From: Campylobacterota bacterium | Lineage (GTDB): Bacteria > Campylobacterota > Campylobacteria > Campylobacterales > Sulfurovaceae | DNA length: 6,049 nucleotides | Direction: 5' to 3' | NCBI GenBank assembly: GCA_011330645.1 | Contig: DRQB01000079.1 | Span: forward strand, 1 to 6,049 | Shown here: positions 1-5,494 of the stretch, in pieces | Position numbering within the stretch: the first letter of the stretch is position 1 | Layout: the number at the start of each line of letters is the position of its first letter | Notes under the pieces: model-generated | Databases searched by the model: none | Told to the model about the DNA's origin: nothing | Seen by the model: the letters and a program-made list of their open reading frames with translations, nothing else | Translations under genes and position numbers: made by a program

Positions 1-506
1 AGAGGGTTAAAAATAGAGGCTATAAAGAGATACGGTTTCACTCTCATAACTCCGCATCCATACTAAGAGCCAAACATTTTGATGAAGACTTGGTACGTGT
101 AGGCATAGGCGCATACGGCTACAATGAACTGCCACTTGCTTTTGATAAAATAGCCTTGAAACCTGTCCTCTCTCTCCATGCAAAAAAAATCGCAACACGC
201 ATACTCAACGAGGGTGAAAGAGTGGGGTATGGCGGTGACTTTATAGCACCTAAAGAGATGAAAGTTTCTACCTATGATTTGGGCTATGGTGATGGCTGGT
301 GCAGAGGAGATAGCTCTAAACCTTTTATCACTGCAGAGACCTTACCCATACTGGGGCGTGTATCGATGGATTTTATCTCTCTTGAGAGTGATAAGGAAGA
401 AGTGTGTGTAATGAATAATGCACAAGATGCAGCGAAACAACTAAATACCATCTCTTATGAGATTACTACAGCGTTACAGAGTGATATTGAAAAGGTTGTG
501 GTGTAA
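1..506 (+). CDS. alr: Alanine racemase, C-terminal part (5' end outside window)
   Basis: PLP-dependent alanine racemase interconverts L- and D-alanine in the cytoplasm and supplies D-Ala for peptidoglycan. The frame is open from the left edge (first full codon at position 3) to a TAA at 504-506, so about 167 residues are visible. An in-frame TTG at 90 lies inside conserved sequence and is not the start. Visible landmarks are HSHNSAS near residues 13-19, VRVGIGAYGYNE around residues 31-42, GYGDGW, which carries the Tyr expected to act as the catalytic base of the second active-site face, and GRVSMD, matching the conserved Met-Asp pair of the C-terminal beta domain. The PLP-lysine half is outside the window. 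The C-terminus ends with the usual ISYEITTAL-type segment, so the 3' end is intact. It converges with ssrA, with one base between its stop and the tmRNA 3' end. Confidence 0.93.
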   Translation, partial: RVKNRGYKEIRFHSHNSASILRAKHFDEDLVRVGIGAYGYNELPLAFDKIALKPVLSLHAKKIATRILNEGERVGYGGDFIAPKEMKVSTYDLGYGDGWCRGDSSKPFITAETLPILGRVSMDFISLESDKEEVCVMNNAQDAAKQLNTISYEITTALQSDIEKVVV

Positions 507-507
507 T

Positions 508-892
508 TGGTGGAGGTGAGGGGAATTGAACCCCTGTCCTAAAATAGCTAGAACTATGACTCTACATGCTTAGTCGGTGTTGTTAATTTTAATCTAGTTT
601 TGTACTACACTCAAAACTTTGCTAGACGAGCTAAGATTCTCACCTTGTGGCATAGCTTCCACGAGGCATAGTCATCAGATGTGATACCCAAAATGTCCGA
701 AGACTCCTGTTAAGATGACACTCCCAGGCAGGGCAGTCCTCCGCGTGAGCGGGGTTAATGACTTACGCTACTGCGTAAGCTGGACGGTAATCTGTATTGT
801 TTGCGTTTAAATGCGTGTGAGCCGCGTAACGGAATTGCTCAGTCCGACATGCACATAGCCCCGACTACTCCAGTCGAAACCAAGTCACCCCC
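508..892 (-). ncRNA. ssrA: Transfer-messenger RNA (tmRNA, 10Sa RNA)
   Basis: tmRNA with SmpB rescues stalled ribosomes and tags the incomplete proteins for proteolysis. Read on the minus strand, the RNA begins GGGGGUGACUUGGUUUCGAC at 892, followed by the highly conserved GGAGUAGUCGGGGCUAUGUGCA region, and ends in an encoded CCA (510-508). The 7-bp acceptor stem pairs 892-886 (GGGGGUG) with 518-512 (CACCUCC) with one G-U pair, and A at 511 is the discriminator. The T arm lies just inside the 3' half, with an AGGGG/CCCCU stem around UUCAAUU. The length of 385 nt including CCA is typical of a one-piece tmRNA. The GC-rich segments between the tag frame and the T arm (about 660-760) fit the pseudoknot domain. 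I did not resolve all the pseudoknots. Confidence 0.97.
763..804 (-). other. tmRNA proteolysis-tag reading frame, ANNTDYRPAYAVA-stop
   Basis: On the minus strand the resume codon GCA (804-802) follows UUAAAC and starts a 13-codon frame, ANNTDYRPAYAVA, closed by UAA (765-763). The hydrophobic AVA end suits ClpXP-type recognition, and the ANN...PAYA pattern resembles tags known from Campylobacterota. The end of the frame is built into a perfect hairpin (779-773 CUUACGC, tetraloop, 768-762 GCGUAAG), the expected position of tmRNA helix 5 around the tag stop codon. The alanine charged on the tmRNA itself is added before this peptide. Confidence 0.93.
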
Positions 893-910
893 ATATTTGG
901 AAAGTGGTGG

Positions 911-939
911 ATTTTAACACTTTTGGGTTATTTTGTCAA
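911..939 (-). promoter_or_regulatory. sigma70 promoter of ssrA
   Basis: On the minus strand there is a consensus -35 TTGACA (939-934), a 17-bp spacer and a -10 TAAAAT (916-911). Transcription would start near 904-905, leaving a 5' leader of about 12 nt before the mature tmRNA end at 892, to be removed by RNase P. This strength suits an abundant stable RNA. The region just upstream of the -35 (944 onward) is AT-rich and is occupied by a ModE-box-like site. Confidence 0.85.
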
Positions 940-952
940 TAGCCATTATATC
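923..952 (+). promoter_or_regulatory. Possible promoter of the mod operon
   Basis: The best + strand match upstream of modE is a weak -35 TTGGGT (923-928) with a -10 TATATC (947-952) after an 18-bp spacer. The shifted TTATAT at 946 gives 17 bp. Other -10-like words (TATAAC 961-966, TATACT 982-987) exist because the ModE boxes are themselves TATA-rich, so the start site is uncertain. With any of these choices the -10 falls inside a ModE box, which fits repression by occlusion. The element overlaps the ssrA promoter on the other strand. Confidence 0.3.
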
Positions 953-967
953 CTAAGGTATATAACG
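944..967 (-). promoter_or_regulatory. ModE-box-like operator 1 (upstream)
   Basis: On the minus strand this 24-bp site reads CGTTATAT, 8 bp (ACCTTAGG), ATATAATG. The CGTTAT...ATAACG arms in a 24-bp frame match the architecture I recall for the E. coli ModE operator at modA; here the distal arm is imperfect (ATAATG). It shares both arms and most of its centre with the second box and lies 4 bp upstream of the ssrA -35 hexamer. Confidence 0.75.
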
Positions 968-976
968 CTAGAATTT

Positions 977-1000
977 CGTTATATACTAAAGGATATAACC
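977..1000 (+). promoter_or_regulatory. ModE-box-like operator 2 (abuts modE start)
   Basis: On the plus strand it reads CGTTATAT, 8 bp (ACTAAAGG), ATATAACC. This is a better dyad than the first box, differing from the CGTTAT...ATAACG arms only in the last base. It ends immediately before the GTG start of modE and contains that gene's Shine-Dalgarno. The two boxes face opposite ways across a 9-bp spacer (968-976), with centres 33 bp apart, close to three helical turns. Confidence 0.8.
988..993 (+). promoter_or_regulatory. Ribosome binding site fixing the modE GTG start
   Basis: AAAGGA lies 7 nt before GTG 1001, good Shine-Dalgarno spacing. It supports this GTG rather than the in-frame upstream TTG at 923, which would place coding sequence through the ssrA promoter and both operators. 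It is embedded in operator 2. Confidence 0.75.
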
Positions 1001-1780
1001 GTGGAACTTAGCTCAGGACTTACCTTAGAAATATTGGGTCAACCTTTTTTGTTAGAAAAACGTATAGAACTGTTACGTGCCATCAAAGAACATGGGTCTA
1101 TTTCTAAAGCTGCGAGGGCTGTACCTATGAGTTATAAGAGTGCATGGGAAGCCATAGATACAATGAATACACTTTCGATCGAACCCATAGTGGAACGAGA
1201 AACAGGGGGTAAAAATGGTGGAGGTACAACAGTCACTGCGTATGGGCTAAAACTCTTAGAAACGTATAAGGTACTTAAAGAGGAACATACACATTTTTTA
1301 CAGAGGTTAGCTGAAGTGACAAATGTAGAAAGTGGAGAATTTAAGACTATTGGGCGACTTGCTTTACAACTTTCAGCACGCAATCAAATAGCAGTAGAGG
1401 TGCAGCATATTGATTCACATAGTGTCAATGCAAATATTATTTTAAAACTTAAATGTGGACAGATACTTCACGCTGTTATTACCCAAGAGGCAGTGGATAA
1501 TTTACAAATCCAAGAAGGACAAACTGTGACCGCTTTGTTCAAATCAAATATGGTGCTTGTTTCTTCTCATACAAAACAGATTAAAAATACCAATGTCATT
1601 GAAGGTGTCATTTCTGAAATAGCGTCAGATAAAGAAAATGTGAAACTTACTGTGGACATAGGTACACAGGATAAGATAGTCTCTGTCATGCCTCAAACAG
1701 ATGTGGATAAAAAGTTACTCCTAAAAGGAAACAGTGTGAAACTTCTTATCCGTAATCATGACATTATGATAGGAAGATAG
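1001..1780 (+). CDS. modE: Molybdate-responsive transcriptional regulator ModE
   Basis: ModE is a dimeric LysR-like winged-helix regulator that binds molybdate or tungstate and then represses molybdate-uptake genes. The product is 259 aa from GTG 1001, close to the 262 aa of E. coli ModE. The N-terminus aligns residue for residue in length (21 residues up to the conserved Arg before the first helix), which supports this start. The HTH lies around residues 31-57 (GSISKAARA...MSYKSAWEAI) and the wing at 67-82 (ETGGKNGGGTTVTAYG). The C-terminal part (about 115-259) holds two tandem Mop folds. The oxyanion signature SARNQ is at 125-129, and Lys181 matches the ligand lysine in the E. coli protein as I recall it. 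It is the first gene of the operon, 3 nt before the porin, and probably autoregulated through the two boxes next to its start. Confidence 0.93.
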   Translation: MELSSGLTLEILGQPFLLEKRIELLRAIKEHGSISKAARAVPMSYKSAWEAIDTMNTLSIEPIVERETGGKNGGGTTVTAYGLKLLETYKVLKEEHTHFLQRLAEVTNVESGEFKTIGRLALQLSARNQIAVEVQHIDSHSVNANIILKLKCGQILHAVITQEAVDNLQIQEGQTVTALFKSNMVLVSSHTKQIKNTNVIEGVISEIASDKENVKLTVDIGTQDKIVSVMPQTDVDKKLLLKGNSVKLLIRNHDIMIGR

Positions 1781-1783
1781 AAC

Positions 1784-3241
1784 GTGAAAAGACTGACAAT
1801 AATGTTTTTCATACTGTTACCACTTTCTGTGATATATGCCCATGAGAATATATATGTACACCATTTAAAATCGAATATGATACCTATATATGAAGTATCT
1901 CCTCAAGAGGTAGATTCTTTTTCTGATATGTTCTTGCAAGGGATATTCTATGGACGCTTGCGTATGAACAGTTTTGGTTTCCGCTGGGATACTGAAGTAG
2001 AAGGCAAACGTAAAAATCATGCCATTGCTGCAGTGGGAGGAAGTCTTATTTATAAAAGTGCTTATTTTCATGGTTTTGCTGTTACCGCTGGACTATATAC
2101 TTCGCAGGTAAAGGGGAGTCTTGATAGGCATAAAGCCAGCTTATATAAAGCAGGAAAAGATGCTTTTAGTCGTTATGATTTACTGACTGAGGGAGAACGA
2201 GGGATGACTTCTTTGGCAGAAGGATATTTAGAATATAAGCATTATAAGAGTTCTTTAAAAGTAGGACGGCAACTTTTTGAGAGCTTTCTCACTAAAAGTA
2301 ATGACACAAAAATGATACCCAATGCCTTTGAAGGTTTTACTTTAAGTAGTAAGACGTTGCCTCATACCCACTTGAAAATGGGATATTTTACAAAACAGAA
2401 GCTAAGGGACCATAGTACCTTTCATCATATGTTGGCATATGGCGATGACCCAAATGACCCTTATGCTCAGTACAGCCAAAATGATGATTCCAATATGCAT
2501 AGGGGATTGAAACAATCAGAACTTCAGGCTTTGGGTATAGATGATAGACTGATGGTTTTTGAAGTGGAAAATAAAAGTGTAAATCATCTTACTTTTCATG
2601 CCAATTATACAGCTGTACCAAAATTACTTTCATACATGATGTTACAAGCTGATTATAAAGTTGATGTAGGTGATTGGTCAGTGATACCTTCATTTCGTTA
2701 TATGAAACAATTTGATGATGGTGCAGGGGTGATAGGTGGAGCAAACCGAAAAATGCTTAGTGGGGGATATAAAAATCCTACATCATTGGATAGTACACTG
2801 TATGCTGCACGTGTTGATGTCCAGAAAGATACATTTAAATTGCGTTTTGGATATACAGATGTGTTGGATGAGGGAGATATAATTGCCCCATGGCGTGGTT
2901 TCCCTACAGGAGGTTTTACCCGTGCCATGGGACAATATAATTGGGATGCAAATACAAAGAGTTATATGCTTCAAATGGACTATACCTTTGAAAGTATGCC
3001 TGATTTGCAAATACTCTCACGGTATGTTGTACAAAACTTTGATGATAATAAGGTGGGAGTACAAGCGGATACCGATGTATTTACATTGGATGTTGCTAAG
3101 ATTTTTGAGAAGAAACAACTGTATGTCAAAACACGTTATGCACATGTGATGGGTAAAAGTGATACGATTGTAGGGAATGGTGTTCATAAAGCAGATTCTT
3201 CATATGATGAGATACGTGTTGAAATGAATTATTTATTTTGA
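1784..3241 (+). CDS. OprD-family outer-membrane porin in the mod operon
   Basis: A 485-aa precursor with a Sec signal peptide (MKRLTIMFFILLPLSVIYA, predicted cut after Ala19) and a C-terminal aromatic residue (MNYLF) of the kind used by the BAM machinery. The body shows alternating amphipathic strands and OprD-family landmarks: LKVGRQLF (158-165), NDTKMIPNAFEGF (173-185), a late QMDYTF strand, and YDEIRVEMNYLF as final strand. The family forms 18-stranded barrels for small, often anionic solutes. GTG 1784 is preceded by AGGAAG at 7 nt spacing, and the gene starts 3 nt after modE stops, so it is cotranscribed and probably translationally coupled. Its place between modE and modABC suggests a role in letting molybdate or a similar oxyanion across the outer membrane. 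That role is inferred from position only; substrate cannot be read from the sequence. Confidence 0.82.
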   Translation: MKRLTIMFFILLPLSVIYAHENIYVHHLKSNMIPIYEVSPQEVDSFSDMFLQGIFYGRLRMNSFGFRWDTEVEGKRKNHAIAAVGGSLIYKSAYFHGFAVTAGLYTSQVKGSLDRHKASLYKAGKDAFSRYDLLTEGERGMTSLAEGYLEYKHYKSSLKVGRQLFESFLTKSNDTKMIPNAFEGFTLSSKTLPHTHLKMGYFTKQKLRDHSTFHHMLAYGDDPNDPYAQYSQNDDSNMHRGLKQSELQALGIDDRLMVFEVENKSVNHLTFHANYTAVPKLLSYMMLQADYKVDVGDWSVIPSFRYMKQFDDGAGVIGGANRKMLSGGYKNPTSLDSTLYAARVDVQKDTFKLRFGYTDVLDEGDIIAPWRGFPTGGFTRAMGQYNWDANTKSYMLQMDYTFESMPDLQILSRYVVQNFDDNKVGVQADTDVFTLDVAKIFEKKQLYVKTRYAHVMGKSDTIVGNGVHKADSSYDEIRVEMNYLF

Positions 3242-3253
3242 GGATGAAATAGT

Positions 3254-4000
3254 ATGAAAAAAATATTTTTAATTTTTTGTGTATCCTGTACCTTGATCGT
3301 TGCAGGTGAGATAAAAATAGCAGTTGCAGCGAATGTCAGTTATGCTATAGGTGATTTAAAACAAGCTTTTATGAGGCATTATCCCGAAACAAAAGTCCAA
3401 ATAATCTTGGGAAGTTCTGGGAAATTAAGTGCACAAATTAGTCATGGTGCACCCTTTGACCTCTTTATGTCGGCAAATATGAAATACCCCAATACGTTAT
3501 ATGAAAAAAAAATAGCTATCAGTAAACCTTTTGTCTATGCACAAGGTGCCTTAGCAATATTTTCTGTCAATACTCAAGATTATAGTGCAGGTATCACGAC
3601 ACTTGAGAATCCACATATTCATAAAATAGCCATAGCCAATCCACGAACGGCACCTTATGGTGTGGCTGCAAAAGAAGCTTTAGAAAATGCAAAACTCTAT
3701 AAAAAACTAAAAGATAAATTTGTCTATGGTGAGTCTATCTCTCAAACAGTCACCTATGCAACTACTGCTGCAGATATAGGGATGATTGCAAAGTCATCAC
3801 TTTTTTCTCCTCATATGCTGAAGTATAAAGAGGGCGTACATTGGAAGGATGTCAATGAAACACTTTATACCCCGATTGATCAAGGTATGGTTATTGTGAA
3901 AGCAGGAGAAGGAAATGCTGAGGTCAAAGCATTTTATGATTTTATGTTAAGCACAGAAGCACAGGGAATACTGAAACAATTTGGATATAAGGTAAAATGA
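3254..4000 (+). CDS. modA: Molybdate-binding periplasmic protein ModA
   Basis: Substrate-binding protein of the molybdate ABC importer; captures molybdate (often also tungstate) in the periplasm. It is 248 aa with a signal peptide ending near LIVAG (residue 18) and no convincing lipobox. It aligns along its length with E. coli ModA as I recall it: AANVS (Ser29) and GSSGKL (Ser54/55) supply the serine ligands, followed by GAPFDLFMSAN (65-75), NPRTAPYGVAAKEAL (129-143) and AFYDFMLS (226-233). In the segment DIGMIAKSS (174-182) Ala179 stands where E. coli has the ligand Tyr, as in the GFVALSQ-type ModA branch. ATG 3254 has GAGGA 9 nt upstream, beginning within the porin stop region. The stop overlaps the modB start. 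Confidence 0.93.
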   Translation: MKKIFLIFCVSCTLIVAGEIKIAVAANVSYAIGDLKQAFMRHYPETKVQIILGSSGKLSAQISHGAPFDLFMSANMKYPNTLYEKKIAISKPFVYAQGALAIFSVNTQDYSAGITTLENPHIHKIAIANPRTAPYGVAAKEALENAKLYKKLKDKFVYGESISQTVTYATTAADIGMIAKSSLFSPHMLKYKEGVHWKDVNETLYTPIDQGMVIVKAGEGNAEVKAFYDFMLSTEAQGILKQFGYKVK

Positions 4001-4674
4001 TGGATATAACACCTTTTATACTCTCTTTTAAGTTAGCAGCCTTGACAACATTAATATTGTTTTTGATTGCACTTCCTCTTGCATGGTGGCTGTCACAGAC
4101 AGCATCTAAGAGCAAACCAGTGTTGGAAGCATTGACGGCATTACCCATTGTACTTCCTCCTTCCGTATTAGGATTTTATCTGCTTGTTGCACTCTCCCCC
4201 AATTCAGCGCTTGGTGGGTTTTTTGAACAACTTTTTGGTGTTAAATTGGTCTTTTCGTTTGTGGGATTGGTTGTAGCAAGTTGCTTTTATTCACTTCCTT
4301 TTATGGTTCAGCCATTACAAAGTGGTTTTGAAGGACTGAATCGACACATGATAGAAGCATCTTATCTTGCAGGAAAGAGTAAGATCCAAACGGTACTAAA
4401 AGTGGCACTCCCAAATATGAAACCCTCTCTTATGACAGCATTGATTATTACTTTTGCACATACGGTAGGCGAGTTTGGTGTTGTGTTGATGGTAGGAGGG
4501 AGTATTCCAGATGAGACGAAAGTGGCATCTGTTGCTATTTATGAAATGGTTGAGATAATGGATTATGCACAGGCACATATCTATGCGGCTGTTATGGTAC
4601 TTATGAGCTTCTTCGTGTTACTCTCTGTTTATATCTTCAATCATAAACAAAAGACAAAAATAGGTTTAATTTAA
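3997..4674 (+). CDS. modB: Molybdate ABC transporter permease ModB
   Basis: Inner-membrane subunit of the ModABC importer, 225 aa, the usual ModB length. Hydrophobic stretches near residues 8-31, 43-66, 83-105, 143-167 and 192-214 suggest five membrane helices. The cytoplasmic EAA loop that docks on ModC runs from Glu120 to Pro139 (EASYLAGKS...LKVALP), and the following HTVGEFGVVLMVGG (155-168) is strongly ModB-like. The start ATG overlaps the modA stop as ATGA; a second ATG follows immediately (4000), so the exact first residue is ambiguous by one. The stop shares one base with modC ATG (TAATG), implying coupled translation. Confidence 0.94.
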   Translation: MMDITPFILSFKLAALTTLILFLIALPLAWWLSQTASKSKPVLEALTALPIVLPPSVLGFYLLVALSPNSALGGFFEQLFGVKLVFSFVGLVVASCFYSLPFMVQPLQSGFEGLNRHMIEASYLAGKSKIQTVLKVALPNMKPSLMTALIITFAHTVGEFGVVLMVGGSIPDETKVASVAIYEMVEIMDYAQAHIYAAVMVLMSFFVLLSVYIFNHKQKTKIGLI

Positions 4675-5477
4675 TGCTGAAACTTGATATAAAAAAACAA
4701 CTTCATGGGGCAAGTGGTCAGATGGATTTAGCTGTTAAACTATGGGTTAAAAAAGGTGAATTTGTGGCACTTATGGGAGAAAGTGGTGCAGGTAAAACAA
4801 CATTATTACGGGTTATAGCAGGACTTGAGAGCATAGATGGTGAGATTGTTGTAGAGGGACAGTTATGGAAGGGCGTAGCCCCTCAACAAAGAGAGATAGG
4901 TTTTGTATTTCAAGATTATGCGCTGTTTGAAAATATGACAGTAGAAGAAAATTTACTCTTTGTCAATCCAGATAAAAAATTGGCTTCAGAGTTACTTGAT
5001 ATGACTGAGCTTGGAGGACTCTCTTCTAGAAATGTTACAGGACTCAGTGGAGGACAAAAACAGCGAGTAAGCCTTTGTAGAGCCTTGATGAACAAACCTA
5101 AACTTTTACTTATGGATGAACCATTTTCCGCACTTGATAGCAGTATGCGCAGTAAATTACAAGAAGCCATTAAAAAACTTCATCAACGTTTTGGTACTAC
5201 CACACTGATGGTTAGTCATGACATCAGTGAAGTATTTGCCCTTGCAGATAGAATATGTGTTTTGAAAGAAGGTAGCATATACCAAGATGGAACAATGAAA
5301 GAACTCTTTTTTCATGAGAACCCAAAAGATAAAGTCATGGTCTTAGAGATAGAAGAAAAAAGCGATAAGGTGCTGGCAACCGTTTCCGCAGCAGGAAAAC
5401 TTTTAGAGATAGAAGTAGATACAGATACGAAAGTAGGACAAATGATAGAGATAACACTCAAAGGAGCACGTATATAG
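4674..5477 (+). CDS. modC: Molybdate ABC transporter ATP-binding protein ModC (short form)
   Basis: Cytoplasmic ATPase that drives molybdate import through ModB. All nucleotide-binding motifs are present: Walker A GESGAGKTT (35-43), Q-loop FVFQDYALF (Gln80), signature LSGGQKQR (124-131), Walker B LLLMDEP (144-150, Glu149), D-loop SALD (152-155) and switch His182 in VSHD. The protein is 267 aa against about 350 for E. coli ModC. After the ATPase domain only about 45 residues remain (about 223-267), a beta-rich tail with GKLLEIEV and KVGQMIEITLKG that may be a reduced TOBE/Mop remnant rather than a full Mop domain. It starts at ATG 4674 within the modB stop (TAATG) and is the last gene of the operon. 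I see no GC-rich terminator hairpin behind it. Confidence 0.92.
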   Translation: MLKLDIKKQLHGASGQMDLAVKLWVKKGEFVALMGESGAGKTTLLRVIAGLESIDGEIVVEGQLWKGVAPQQREIGFVFQDYALFENMTVEENLLFVNPDKKLASELLDMTELGGLSSRNVTGLSGGQKQRVSLCRALMNKPKLLLMDEPFSALDSSMRSKLQEAIKKLHQRFGTTTLMVSHDISEVFALADRICVLKEGSIYQDGTMKELFFHENPKDKVMVLEIEEKSDKVLATVSAAGKLLEIEVDTDTKVGQMIEITLKGARI

Positions 5478-5494
5478 TACATGCAGCCTATTTA

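Noticed and set aside
90..506. Alanine racemase as a 138-aa gene starting at TTG 90
   Set aside because: The same frame continues open with conserved Alr residues (HSHNSAS) to the left edge, so the gene is cut by the window rather than short.
508..540. A tRNA gene suggested by the T-arm and CCA end
   Set aside because: The acceptor partner is 370 bases away at 886-892, with a tag frame between; this is the tRNA-like end of tmRNA.
946..998. Molybdenum-cofactor riboswitch upstream of modE
   Set aside because: The element is a short, symmetric TATA-rich dyad matching protein-binding ModE boxes; no multi-stem aptamer is present in the small space before the start codon.
923..1000. Longer modE reading frame starting at TTG 923
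   Set aside because: It would run through the ssrA promoter and both operators, has no good Shine-Dalgarno, and adds residues absent from ModE; GTG 1001 has AAAGGA 7 nt upstream and gives an N-terminus of the same length as E. coli ModE.
1132..1383. Minus-strand open frame inside modE
   Set aside because: It lies fully within a well-supported gene, has no recognisable domain, and is a shadow of modE codons.
2698..3149. Several overlapping open frames on both strands within the porin gene
   Set aside because: No family resemblance, no ribosome binding site considered convincing, and the porin frame is intact from signal peptide to terminal aromatic residue.
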